A DNA stretch of 48,893 nt from Polaribacter sp. GTDB taxonomy: Bacteria; Bacteroidota; Bacteroidia; Flavobacteriales; Flavobacteriaceae. This document shows positions 26,232 to 34,768 of this stretch, in pieces (within the stretch, counting starts at the first letter, position 1; each line of letters opens with the position of its first letter). The translations under genes were made by a program, and so were the position numbers. The notes beneath the pieces were generated by a model that made no database searches, was not told where the DNA came from, and saw only the letters and a list, made by a program, of their open reading frames with translations. The stretch lies in the NCBI GenBank assembly GCA_020740485.1, contig DYMN01000002.1, positions 1-48,893 of the forward strand, read 5' to 3'.

Positions 26232-26337
26232 TCTACCACAATAACTATCTATTGAATTCTTATGTTTTTATTAATCCCATTACCTACTGGGTACAATAAA
26301 AAAAAAGTTTTTATTCTAAGAATACCGGAATTTTAAT

Positions 26338-26958
26338 TTAAAGCTTCAATCCTACACCCACGTGTAAAAATGAAATTCTTTGATCAAAATTAATAGTTTC
26401 ATTAGTTGTATCATTGATAAAACTGGTCTGTTTTTCATCAAAAGGACCTTCGTATCTCAAGGATATCTTTATGCTAGATAATAGGTTTACAGTTAAGCCG
26501 ACTTGGTATCCAAATGTCATTTCGGATTGAGCGTTTTCTTTAAAATCATCCCATTGGTTTTCTGTAGGTAAATAGTAAGAACCCATAGCTCCTCCATAAA
26601 TTTCGAAATATTTTGTCAGATTCAAACCTAATGATAATGGAATATCTGCTCTATTACTTTTAATGCTTACGACAGTAGTATTATCAGGCAAAACATATTC
26701 ATCTTTGAATGTAGTATAATATGCCTCAGGCATAATAAACAGAACTTTTCCAATGCCAATTTTTACAAATGCTCCGACGTTATACCCTTTAAATCCTTCT
26801 CCTTTGTTGTCAATAATATCTGACACATCATTGTTTAGGTTTTTAAAAGTTAACTCCCCTGAAGTGGCATACAATGCATTTCCCTTGATCCCAAATTCAA
26901 GTTGACTAAATACGGAAATAGTTGTGAATGCAAATAATAATAAGAAATAATTTTTCAT
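26338..26958 (-). CDS. Outer-membrane beta-barrel protein
   Basis: The 206-residue product has a signal peptide ending ISVFSQ and alternating strands with aromatic girdle residues, finishing FLHVGVGLKL, a barrel-type C-terminus. Segments such as LEFGIKGNALYATSGELTF and YNVGAFVKIGIGKVLFIMPEAYY fit the small porin-like barrels (outer membrane protein beta-barrel domain) common in Bacteroidota. Its role is unknown. It lies 7 bp downstream of the MORN-containing gene on the same strand, so the two form an operon and may work together at the envelope. Confidence 0.82.
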   Translation of the reverse strand: MKNYFLLLFAFTTISVFSQLEFGIKGNALYATSGELTFKNLNNDVSDIIDNKGEGFKGYNVGAFVKIGIGKVLFIMPEAYYTTFKDEYVLPDNTTVVSIKSNRADIPLSLGLNLTKYFEIYGGAMGSYYLPTENQWDDFKENAQSEMTFGYQVGLTVNLLSSIKISLRYEGPFDEKQTSFINDTTNETINFDQRISFLHVGVGLKL

Positions 26959-26965
26959 GAAAAAT

Positions 26966-28867
26966 CTATTTTAAAGTTAATATATATTTATTGTTTTTTA
27001 GAACTTGAAATTCAAAACTCTTAACCCCAACGTTATTTATTTTATTTGTTATTTTAATTTTGATATTAACAGGATACTCTACATTTTCAAATTCTATATT
27101 GTCATCGGTTTTTCTGTCAAATATAACAGCTAACAATTCTTCTTTTTGGTCTTTAATTTCAACATTATATTTATAAGATGAAGTTAAAAAGTAGGGATCA
27201 AAATTGTCAGTGATTTGGAGAATCAATTTGTCCGAAGGTTGAACATTAATTTGATTTTCGATGTTGATTAATTCGATAAATCTATAACCGCTTTCTATGG
27301 CATCAGGACGGTTTTTATTATATTCATCACTGTTATTTACGGTTAGCACTTCTGCACTTATAGTTTTGTTTTCTTTGGGGACCACTACCTCAGGTATTAC
27401 CTCAACATCCATTTCATACAAAATAACTTTAGGCTCTTCTTTGGAGTTTCTTTTTGATATTTCAAAAGACCCATTTTTTAAATTATTTTCCCATGTTCCT
27501 TTCTCAATAGTGCTGTTAGTATATAGTACTCCTTCGCCATGTCTTGCGTCATTTTCTATTTCACCTATGTATACTTCATTTTTGTCAGAAACACAAATAA
27601 ACTTATTGTTGCTGTCAGAAAAATTACCAATAATATATTGTTTGTCTTTTTTTAAAATCCCGTTCCCCGAATCAATATCTTCAGTATTAAACTTGTAGTT
27701 GTTTACAGTATAATTTTTTTCGTTTAGGTAAATTTCTTCTGTAATTCTATTTAATAATTGAAAAGGTTTTTTTTCAGATAATAAAAATTTTTCATCGAGG
27801 TATTTTTCTATTTTAGAATGGTTTCTATTATTAGTATATTGCAAAATACTGATCTCTTTAACTCGCTGTAAATCATCAAAACTTTTAGCGGATTCTATCA
27901 TTTCTATAATTTCAAAATCTTGGTACGGTATAATGCCTATCTCCTTTAATTTTTGTGTTTTTTCAGCTGAAATTGATATTTTTTCAGCATTTTCGTAATA
28001 GTAATCGGCAATGTATTTTTTTAAATCTATGTCTTTGATTAATTCATTATTTGACTTAAATGTTTGTTCACTGATATTATCATCCTTCTCTAAAAAGTTT
28101 TTTGTGAAATTTTGTAATGCTTTATTTTTCCAATTAATTCCGTAAATTTTCTTTTCTTCAAAAACTTTTGTAACTTTTTCTATTATGTTATTATGATGAA
28201 AGAAAACATTGTAATTTTCTGAACAAAAATTTTCAAATGAATTGATCAATTTTGTTTTTGGGTCTAAATCCTCACTGTAAATATATTCATACAAAGAAAC
28301 GCCACTGTAGGCGATGTAAATTTCATTTTCAGGCACAATCAAGTAGGTAATATATTCTTCTTTTTGCTGTTTTTTGTCAGAAGTGTATTTAATTTCCTTT
28401 TTAAGAGGTATAATTCTCTTTTTCTTGTCTTTGAATAAGATACTCGGTTTTTTGGTAACATATTCTTCAAAGAGTTTTTCTATAATATCTAATTCAGTAA
28501 GTTTAATATCATTATAATCAATTAATTTTTTTTCAAAGTCGTTTTTGAAAATTATTTCTTCTCTTACAAGCTTTTTCTTGTCTAATTTGGTGTAAAATGG
28601 ATTTTGTACAAATAAAAAATCAGGATGTAAGTCTTTAATTTTAATAAAACTATTTTTATCTTTTGAGTCGATAAAATCATATTGGTAATCAGAAAATTGC
28701 AGGGGAACTGACGATTGCAATAGCTTTGTTAAATAGACATCATCACCCTCTAATGAGCCTACTTCGGCTATTTGTCCTAATTCTATTATTTCATCTATTT
28801 TTAAGGTGTTTTGCGCATGGGTTGCAACGAATACTAGCAAAGCAATAACGATAATATAATTTTTCAT
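26966..28867 (-). CDS. Exported protein with MORN-like repeats, function unknown
   Basis: The 633-residue protein has a signal peptide (MKNYIIVIALLVFVATHAQ). Most of it is charged, lysine/glutamate-rich and unlike families I know. Around residues 437-470 is a MORN-type stretch, DARHGEGVLYTNSTIEKGTW followed by ENNLKNGSFEI, which often forms membrane- or protein-binding hairpins. The last 90 residues look beta-rich. It heads an operon with the beta-barrel gene. I cannot assign a function; the MORN segment is the only recognisable element. Confidence 0.75.
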   Translation of the reverse strand: MKNYIIVIALLVFVATHAQNTLKIDEIIELGQIAEVGSLEGDDVYLTKLLQSSVPLQFSDYQYDFIDSKDKNSFIKIKDLHPDFLFVQNPFYTKLDKKKLVREEIIFKNDFEKKLIDYNDIKLTELDIIEKLFEEYVTKKPSILFKDKKKRIIPLKKEIKYTSDKKQQKEEYITYLIVPENEIYIAYSGVSLYEYIYSEDLDPKTKLINSFENFCSENYNVFFHHNNIIEKVTKVFEEKKIYGINWKNKALQNFTKNFLEKDDNISEQTFKSNNELIKDIDLKKYIADYYYENAEKISISAEKTQKLKEIGIIPYQDFEIIEMIESAKSFDDLQRVKEISILQYTNNRNHSKIEKYLDEKFLLSEKKPFQLLNRITEEIYLNEKNYTVNNYKFNTEDIDSGNGILKKDKQYIIGNFSDSNNKFICVSDKNEVYIGEIENDARHGEGVLYTNSTIEKGTWENNLKNGSFEISKRNSKEEPKVILYEMDVEVIPEVVVPKENKTISAEVLTVNNSDEYNKNRPDAIESGYRFIELINIENQINVQPSDKLILQITDNFDPYFLTSSYKYNVEIKDQKEELLAVIFDRKTDDNIEFENVEYPVNIKIKITNKINNVGVKSFEFQVLKNNKYILTLK

Positions 28868-29074
28868 TTTTTTAATATACTTTTCTAACGTTACAAATGT
28901 AAAGAATAATTACAACAATATGGATTATTTAGATTATTTATTTCAATTTTGATATGAATTTATAGAATTCTTATAATTACATCAAAATATTTCCGTTTTT
29001 ATGAATTGAAATTTCTATTTGTAATTGCATATTTTTTGCTTTATAACATTCAAAAAACTATTCCTACCTTTGCT

Positions 29075-29133
29075 TTTTATTGGACAATAAAACATTTGGA
29101 AATGTGTTAATTTGGCCCCCAATAAATTGGGGG
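29075..29133. repeat. Three adjacent palindromes upstream of rsmG
   Basis: TTTTATTG-GA-CAATAAAA (29075-29092), ACATTT-GG-AAATGT (29092-29105) and CCCCCAAT-AA-ATTGGGGG (29116-29133) each have perfect arms around a 2-nt centre. They begin just after a TAnnTTTG box. Confidence 0.7.
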
Positions 29134-29192
29134 ATGATAATTGATATATTAGCGCACTTCGACTTCCGATAAACCTGCCACACAATCCGATA

Positions 29193-29211
29193 CCACGTCT
29201 TGCGTGGCAGG
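29193..29211. repeat. REP-like hairpin
   Basis: CCACG-TCTTG-CGTGG followed by CAGG, nested in the longer hairpin 29167-29218. Confidence 0.6.
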
Positions 29212-29334
29212 TCTATCGAATTGAAAATCACGAATTAGCGTGAGCGTGGTATCGGAATCGACAGGCTCGGTGCAGGCAAGCTCAGTGCATCGCATTTTCA
29301 AATTTTCGAATTATCACATTAGCACATTAAATAA

Positions 29335-29952
29335 ATGGACTTAATTTTAAAATATTTTCCCAATCTCACCCCTAATCAAAAACGTCAGTTTGGATTGATG
29401 CGGGAATTGTATGAAGATTGGAATTTGAAAATCAATGTAGTTTCGCGCAAAGATGTGGAAGAGCTTTATTTACGTCACGTGTTACATTCGTTAGGGATTG
29501 CCAAAGTGATGACTTTCCCCAAAGGTTCCGTAGTGATGGATGTGGGAACAGGCGGCGGATTTCCCGGAATTCCATTAGCAATTTTGTTTTCTGACACGCA
29601 ATTTCATTTGGTGGACAGCATTGGCAAAAAAATAAAAGTGGTCAACGAAGTACAAACCGGTTTGGGTTTGACTAATGTTACCACCCACAATATGCGTGTG
29701 GAAGATGTTAAGCTACAAGCTGATTACATTGTGAGTCGTGCAGTGGCACAAATGGAAACTTTTGTGTATTGGACAGAAAAAAAACTGAAAAGAAAATCCG
29801 CTTTTCAGGTAGAAAACGGCATTTTTTATCTAAAAGGCGGTGACCTGTCCGAAGAATTAGCCCCTTTTCCTCAAGCCCTAAGCTATGACCTTAAAGACTA
29901 CTTTGAAGAAGACTTTTTTGATACTAAAAAAGTGGTGTATTTAAAATTATAG
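29335..29952 (+). CDS. rsmG: 16S rRNA (guanine527-N7)-methyltransferase
   Basis: The 205-residue product carries the SAM-binding motif VVMDVGTGGGFPGIPLA (67-83) and the family-specific HVLHSLG (48-54) and YIVSRAVAQM motifs of RsmG (GidB). It methylates G527 of 16S rRNA; loss in other bacteria gives low-level streptomycin resistance. Length is normal. It stands alone, convergent with ackA, after a repeat-rich leader. Confidence 0.96.
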   Translation: MDLILKYFPNLTPNQKRQFGLMRELYEDWNLKINVVSRKDVEELYLRHVLHSLGIAKVMTFPKGSVVMDVGTGGGFPGIPLAILFSDTQFHLVDSIGKKIKVVNEVQTGLGLTNVTTHNMRVEDVKLQADYIVSRAVAQMETFVYWTEKKLKRKSAFQVENGIFYLKGGDLSEELAPFPQALSYDLKDYFEEDFFDTKKVVYLKL

Positions 29953-30008
29953 TTATTGATTATTCGTTATTGATTATTCGTTATTGATTATAAATTACTG
30001 ATTATTAG
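29953..30008. repeat. Microsatellite TTATTGATTATTCG downstream of rsmG
   Basis: TTATTGATTATTCG is repeated and then decays. The same TTATTGATTATT core, on the same strand, makes the larger array on the other side of ackA (31302-31434). Confidence 0.8.
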
Positions 30009-30116
30009 TGTTTTGATTTTAAAGCATACAAAACATGTACAAAATCGTTTGATTAAACCAGATTTACAAATTCATTTCAAGGATGGTCTTATCAATTTTC
30101 ACATTTGCTCATTAAT

Positions 30117-31301
30117 CTATTCCACCAATTCAAACGTCTGTCTCGCTATTTCCAATTCTTCGTTGGTGGGAATCACCAAGATTTTAACACGGGAAGTGGC
30201 TTTTTGCACTTCGGTTATTTGTTTTTTTCTGCCTTTGTTTTTTTCAATATCAATTTCAATCCCGAAAAATTCCATATCCTGACAAACCTTTTCTCTGATG
30301 AAATCCGAGTTTTCGCCAATGCCGGCAGTAAATACTAAAGCATCCAATCCGTTCATCGCAGCAATGTAAGCGCCGACATATTTTTTAATGCGATACACAT
30401 TCATATCCAAAGCTAATTGGGCTTGTTTGTCGCCGTTTTTAGCAGCGGTTTCTATATCGCGCATATCACTTAATCCGGTCAATCCGAGCATTCCGCTTTT
30501 TTTCTGTAACAAATCGGCTACCTCTTTGGGAGTATAACCCATTTTGTCAATCATGTGTAAAACAACGGCTTGGTCAATGTCGCCACTGCGGGTGCCCATT
30601 ATCAATCCGTTTTGGGGACCAAATCCCAAGGTGTGGTCTATGCTTTTCCCGTTTTCAATGGCAGTCATACTGCACCCATTCCCCAGATGTAAGGTGATAA
30701 TTTTGGAATCTTTTTTACCTAAAAGTTCAATGGCTTTTTCGCTTACATATTGGTGGCTGGTGCCGTGAAATCCATAGACGCGAATGTTTTCTTTTTCATA
30801 AAACGCATTGGGAATGGCATAACGAAACGCTTTTTCCGGCATGGTTTGATGAAATGCAGTATCAAAAACCGCTACTTGATGTGCTTTAGCAAACACTTTT
30901 TCCGCTACTTCAATTCCCATATAGTTCGCTGGATTATGCAAAGGTGCTAATGAAAAAAGGGCTTTGATTACTTCTTTCACCTGCTCGTCTATCAAAACGG
31001 TTTTGGTGAATTTACTCCCGCCATGCACCACTCTGTGTCCTACCGCTTTGATTTCGTCGGCGTTGACAATAACCCCCACTTGACTGTCCATCAACAACTC
31101 AGCAACTGCTTGTAATCCTACTTCGTGATTGGGAATATCCATGATTTTGTCGATGTTATCTTTTTCGGTGGTGTAGTGCAATTGACCGTCGGGTAAACCG
31201 ATGCGTTCTACTAAACCTTTGCATAAAACCTTGTTTTCGGGTAATTGTAACAACTGATATTTGATAGAAGAACTACCGGAATTGATAACTAATATTTTCA
31301 T
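30117..31301 (-). CDS. ackA: Acetate kinase
   Basis: The 394-residue enzyme converts acetyl phosphate and ADP to acetate and ATP. It starts MKILVINSGSSSIKYQL (the phosphate-binding acetokinase signature), and has VGHRVVHGG, VFDTAFHQTMPEKAF, YGFHGTSHQYVS (the second signature), LHLGNGCSMTAI and the C-terminal VFTAGIGENS. All catalytic blocks are present. It lies 217 bp downstream of pta on the same strand; the intervening microsatellite reaches its start codon. Confidence 0.98.
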   Translation of the reverse strand: MKILVINSGSSSIKYQLLQLPENKVLCKGLVERIGLPDGQLHYTTEKDNIDKIMDIPNHEVGLQAVAELLMDSQVGVIVNADEIKAVGHRVVHGGSKFTKTVLIDEQVKEVIKALFSLAPLHNPANYMGIEVAEKVFAKAHQVAVFDTAFHQTMPEKAFRYAIPNAFYEKENIRVYGFHGTSHQYVSEKAIELLGKKDSKIITLHLGNGCSMTAIENGKSIDHTLGFGPQNGLIMGTRSGDIDQAVVLHMIDKMGYTPKEVADLLQKKSGMLGLTGLSDMRDIETAAKNGDKQAQLALDMNVYRIKKYVGAYIAAMNGLDALVFTAGIGENSDFIREKVCQDMEFFGIEIDIEKNKGRKKQITEVQKATSRVKILVIPTNEELEIARQTFELVE

Positions 31302-31434
31302 TTATTGATTATTGGGTTATTGATTATTGGGTTATTGATTATTGGGTTATTGATTATTGGATTATTGGTTATTGGTTATTGGGTATTGGTTATTGGGTAT
31401 TGGGTTATTAAGTTATTGGTTATTAGGCTGAACG
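31302..31434. repeat. 15-bp microsatellite in the ackA leader
   Basis: GATTATTGGGTTATT is repeated about four times and then degrades to ATTGGTTATTGGGTATTGG. It abuts the ackA start codon. The glycine/isoleucine/leucine-rich open frame on the plus strand here is a translation of the repeat. Confidence 0.9.
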
Positions 31435-31442
31435 AAGTAATA

Positions 31443-31461
31443 CCATGCCTTGTATGGCAGG
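31443..31461. repeat. REP-like hairpin
   Basis: CCATGC-CTT-GTATGG followed by CAGG. Compared with CCACGC/GCGTGG copies, both stem arms have changed while pairing is kept (one G-T wobble). Confidence 0.6.
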
Positions 31462-31518
31462 TCTCTGTCGAGACTCATATACGCTCAACGTTAAACATGA
31501 AACCTTAACATTAAACAA

Positions 31519-33615
31519 CTATATTCCTTGCGCTTGTATAGCAGTGATGATTACCGTGTTATAGATATCTTCCACGGTACATCCGCGGCTTAAATCGTTT
31601 ACTGGTTTGTTGAGTCCTTGCAACATCGGACCGATAGCGATGGCTCCGGTTTCTCTTTGCACCGCTTTGTAGGTGTTATTTCCCGTGTTTAAATCAGGAA
31701 ATATCAACACATTGGCTTGACCTGCCACTTTTGATCCCGGTATTTTTTGTTGTCCCACTTTCATATCCACTGCCGCATCATATTGAATGGGCCCTTCTAT
31801 TAAGATATCAGGACGTTTTGCTTTCACAATTTCGGTGGCTTCACGCACTCTGTCTACATCCTCTCCCACTCCACTTGTGCCGGATGAATAGGAAAGCATC
31901 GCCACTTTCGGTTCTATGCCAAATGCCTTACTGCTGTCTGCCGAACTGATGGCAATTTCAGCTAATTCTTCAGCTGTAGGATTGGGGTTGATGGCGCAGT
32001 CACCCATTACAGAAACCCTATCGTCTAATAACATAAAAAAGATGGAGGATACTAAAGAAATGCCGGGTTGCGTTTTAACAAATTGTAAAGCCGGAATAAT
32101 GGTGTGTTGTGTAGTATGAACCGCCCCTGAAACCATGCCATCTGCATGTCCTTTATATACCATCATCGTACCAAAAAACGATACGTCAATCATTTTGTCT
32201 TCAGCGATAGCCATATTAATTCCTTTGTGCTTACGCAATTCAAAATAGGTGCTAACATAGTCTTGATAATATTCTGAATTTACCGGATCAATGATTTGTA
32301 CTTTGTTTAGATCAAATTTTAACCCCATTTCATTCAATTTTCTTTGAACTTTTTCACGATCGCCGAGAAGGGTTATATCAGCTACATTGTGTTGAATAAT
32401 TTTTGCGGCTGCTGTCAAAATGCGTTCATCACATCCTTCAGGCAGTACGATATGTTTTTTATGACTTTGGGCTTTCTTTAATAAATTATACTGAAACATA
32501 CGAGGAGTTATTCCTTTTGTTTCAAAAGTAATCAGTGCGGTAGACAAGTCTTCAGCATCGGTATATTTTTCAAAAGTGCTGATAGCGGCTTCAATTTTTT
32601 CTTTGTTGTCGCCATAAATTTGCGGTTTGATTTGATTGAGTATGGTGGCAGTGTCAAAAGTGTTACTTCCTACCGTCAAAATTGGAACGGTACAGCCTAA
32701 ACCATCGAGTAATTTCTGAATAGAGTCTTCCGGCAATAGATTGCCACTTAAAATAATACCTGACAGAGATGGGTAATTTTTTGACAAATGGGCTTGAATA
32801 GAACCCAATAATAAATCGGCTCTATCCCCCGGCATAATTATCAAGGTTTTCTCTGTGATGAAGTTTAAAAAATTTCTCAACTGCATGGCACCGATGATAA
32901 TATTGGCAACCGAGTTGTTATTGCATGCATCTTCGCCTATCAATACCTTTGCGTTGATGGCGTGTATGACTTCTTTTATAGTTGGATAAGTCAATACATC
33001 GATAAGAGGAATGGTATAAACCAAGACTTTTTTTGGTAAGCGGCTATTTAACTCTACTTTTACCCATTCTAAATTTTGCGGTTGCAATTTATTGGCTATA
33101 ACCGCTAAAACTTCAACATCTTTAGACCTAAAAAGATCGGCAGTCGCCAATAAGTTATTAGCAAAATCTTCCAAGCTTTTTCCAACCCCACTTTCCACTA
33201 TAATAGTAGGAATTCCCAAATTTTTGGCAATTTCGGTGTTGATTTCCAATTCTGTTGCCACTCCTTCGCCGGAAAAATCAGTTCCTTCTACTAAAATAAA
33301 ATCGTATTTAGATTCTAAGGATTTATAACGATCTATAATAGTGTCAATTACTCCATCGATTTTCCCTTCATGGCTTTTTTCCAAAACCTGACTTTTGGTA
33401 AAGGCATAACATTCTTTGAAAGGTAAATCTAATTTAAAATGCGTGCGGACTAAATCTATGTGATTGCTGGAACCATCTTCACTCAAATCACTTATGATCG
33501 GTTTGAAGTAGCCTACGCGCGCCACTTTACCTAACAACAAGGTCATCAATCCTAACGTAATGATACTTTTCCCACTTTGATTTTCCATCGTGGAAATATA
33601 AACAGCTTTGCTCAT
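31519..33615 (-). CDS. pta: Phosphate acetyltransferase (long form)
   Basis: The 698-residue enzyme interconverts acetyl-CoA and acetyl phosphate. The N-terminal third is a P-loop/BioD-like domain (MSKAVYISTMENQSGKSIITLG), the middle a DRTGG-type regulatory domain (about 220-330), and the C-terminal 325 residues the catalytic PTA_PTB domain with HKKHIVLPEGCDERIL, ADGMVSGAVHTTQHTIIPA and a final AIGPMLQGLNKPVNDLSRGC. This is the regulated long form rather than the short one. It is first in the pta-ackA unit. Confidence 0.97.
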   Translation of the reverse strand: MSKAVYISTMENQSGKSIITLGLMTLLLGKVARVGYFKPIISDLSEDGSSNHIDLVRTHFKLDLPFKECYAFTKSQVLEKSHEGKIDGVIDTIIDRYKSLESKYDFILVEGTDFSGEGVATELEINTEIAKNLGIPTIIVESGVGKSLEDFANNLLATADLFRSKDVEVLAVIANKLQPQNLEWVKVELNSRLPKKVLVYTIPLIDVLTYPTIKEVIHAINAKVLIGEDACNNNSVANIIIGAMQLRNFLNFITEKTLIIMPGDRADLLLGSIQAHLSKNYPSLSGIILSGNLLPEDSIQKLLDGLGCTVPILTVGSNTFDTATILNQIKPQIYGDNKEKIEAAISTFEKYTDAEDLSTALITFETKGITPRMFQYNLLKKAQSHKKHIVLPEGCDERILTAAAKIIQHNVADITLLGDREKVQRKLNEMGLKFDLNKVQIIDPVNSEYYQDYVSTYFELRKHKGINMAIAEDKMIDVSFFGTMMVYKGHADGMVSGAVHTTQHTIIPALQFVKTQPGISLVSSIFFMLLDDRVSVMGDCAINPNPTAEELAEIAISSADSSKAFGIEPKVAMLSYSSGTSGVGEDVDRVREATEIVKAKRPDILIEGPIQYDAAVDMKVGQQKIPGSKVAGQANVLIFPDLNTGNNTYKAVQRETGAIAIGPMLQGLNKPVNDLSRGCTVEDIYNTVIITAIQAQGI

Positions 33616-33639
33616 TTTTTATCTTTTTTAAAAGTGGTG

Positions 33640-33647
33640 CAAATTTA
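33640..33647 (-). promoter_or_regulatory. Candidate pta -7 element
   Basis: On the minus strand TAAATTTG lies 24 nt before the pta start. The matching -33 TTG is not obvious. Confidence 0.4.
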
Positions 33648-33884
33648 CAACTAAATAGAAGGTATAAAAATGATAAAAAGCAGTTTTTAATATAATTTTC
33701 ACGAAAACGATTGAAATGTTGTGAATAGTATAAAAATTCACCTTAAACTAATCTCAATATTTAACATTTGTTAAAGAAGAACGGTTACATAACTATTGAA
33801 AATTCAACAAATATAACGCTATATTCATATCAAATTTACATTCTATTCATATTAAATTGGTTAATTAGCCCATTTGAATACTAA

Positions 33885-34751
33885 ATGGATACAACAAAAA
33901 TAACCAATGGATTTCACGCTTTAAAAAGAAACGTAGACTTAGTAGTAATATCGGATGTGCACTTGGGGACTTTCGGTTGCAAATCTACAGAATTATTGCA
34001 ATACATGAAGAGTATTCAGCCCAAAACGGTTATACTCAATGGTGATATATTAGATATTTGGCAATTTAGTAAAAATTACTGGCCCAAAAGCCATATGAAG
34101 GTGGTGAAACAGATTATGAGCTGGGTACAAAAAGGGATTGACGTGCATTATATCACCGGAAATCACGATGAAATGTTAAGAAAATTTGAAGGATTTTCTA
34201 TTGGCTCTTTTTCTGTTAAAAATAAATTAGTTTTAGAACTCGACGGGAAGAAAGCTTGGTTTTTTCACGGGGATGTATTTGACATAACGATGCAACATTC
34301 CAAATGGTTAGCAAAATTGGGCGGAATAGGATATGACCTTTTGATTCACTTGAATAGTTTTATAAGCTTTGTAAGTCTAAAAATGGGGAAAGGGAGGATA
34401 TCTCTTTCAAAAAGAATCAAGAACAAAGTGAAGTTGGCGGTAAAATACATCAATAATTTTGAAAAAGTGGCAACCGATATCGCTATTGAAAATCAATATG
34501 ATTATGTGGTGTTGGGACATATACACCAGCCTGAAATGAAAGAAATCAACAATGAAAATGGCAAAACCACCTATTTGAATTCCGGTGATTGGGTTGAAAA
34601 TATGACTGCGTTAGAATATCACAACGGACAATGGAAAATATATACTTATAATGAATTGGATTATTTATCTGTAATTGTAGAAGAAATTGATATTGTTGAA
34701 AAAAGCTCAAAAGAAATTTTTAATGATATGTTAAGTGAGTTTTATAACTAA
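33885..34751 (+). CDS. LpxH-like UDP-diacylglucosamine pyrophosphatase family phosphoesterase
   Basis: The 288-residue calcineurin-like enzyme has VISDVHLGTFG (Asp24, His26), LNGDILDIW (Asp54), ITGNHDE (Asn93, His94), FFHGDVFD (His128) and VVLGHIHQPE (His212, His214), the set of blocks typical of LpxH and its Bacteroidota relatives. It may release lipid X in lipid A synthesis or act on a related lipid diphosphate. It is 17 bp upstream of a glycosyltransferase and probably co-transcribed, which supports an envelope-lipid role. A CCATTT/AAATGG dyad overlaps its start codon. Confidence 0.85.
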   Translation: MDTTKITNGFHALKRNVDLVVISDVHLGTFGCKSTELLQYMKSIQPKTVILNGDILDIWQFSKNYWPKSHMKVVKQIMSWVQKGIDVHYITGNHDEMLRKFEGFSIGSFSVKNKLVLELDGKKAWFFHGDVFDITMQHSKWLAKLGGIGYDLLIHLNSFISFVSLKMGKGRISLSKRIKNKVKLAVKYINNFEKVATDIAIENQYDYVVLGHIHQPEMKEINNENGKTTYLNSGDWVENMTALEYHNGQWKIYTYNELDYLSVIVEEIDIVEKSSKEIFNDMLSEFYN

Positions 34752-34768
34752 CCCCTAATTTACACTAA

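Larger units (their letters stand above)
28868..29334. other. 467-bp divergent intergenic region with palindromes and repeats
   Basis: No gene is seen. It contains a minus-strand -7 element TACATTTG at 28894-28901 for the MORN gene; a plus-strand TACCTTTG at 29065-29072; three successive palindromes at 29075-29133; a long hairpin at 29167-29218 (ACCTGCCAC/GTGGCAGGT with outer CGATA/TATCG arms) holding a REP-like element; a dispersed repeat at 29256-29296; and word-like repeats (CACATTAGCACATT) just before the rsmG start. Confidence 0.8.

Noticed and set aside
31305-31508. 67-codon open frame with Gly/Ile/Leu repeats
   Set aside because: It is a translation of the GATTATTGGGTTATT microsatellite.
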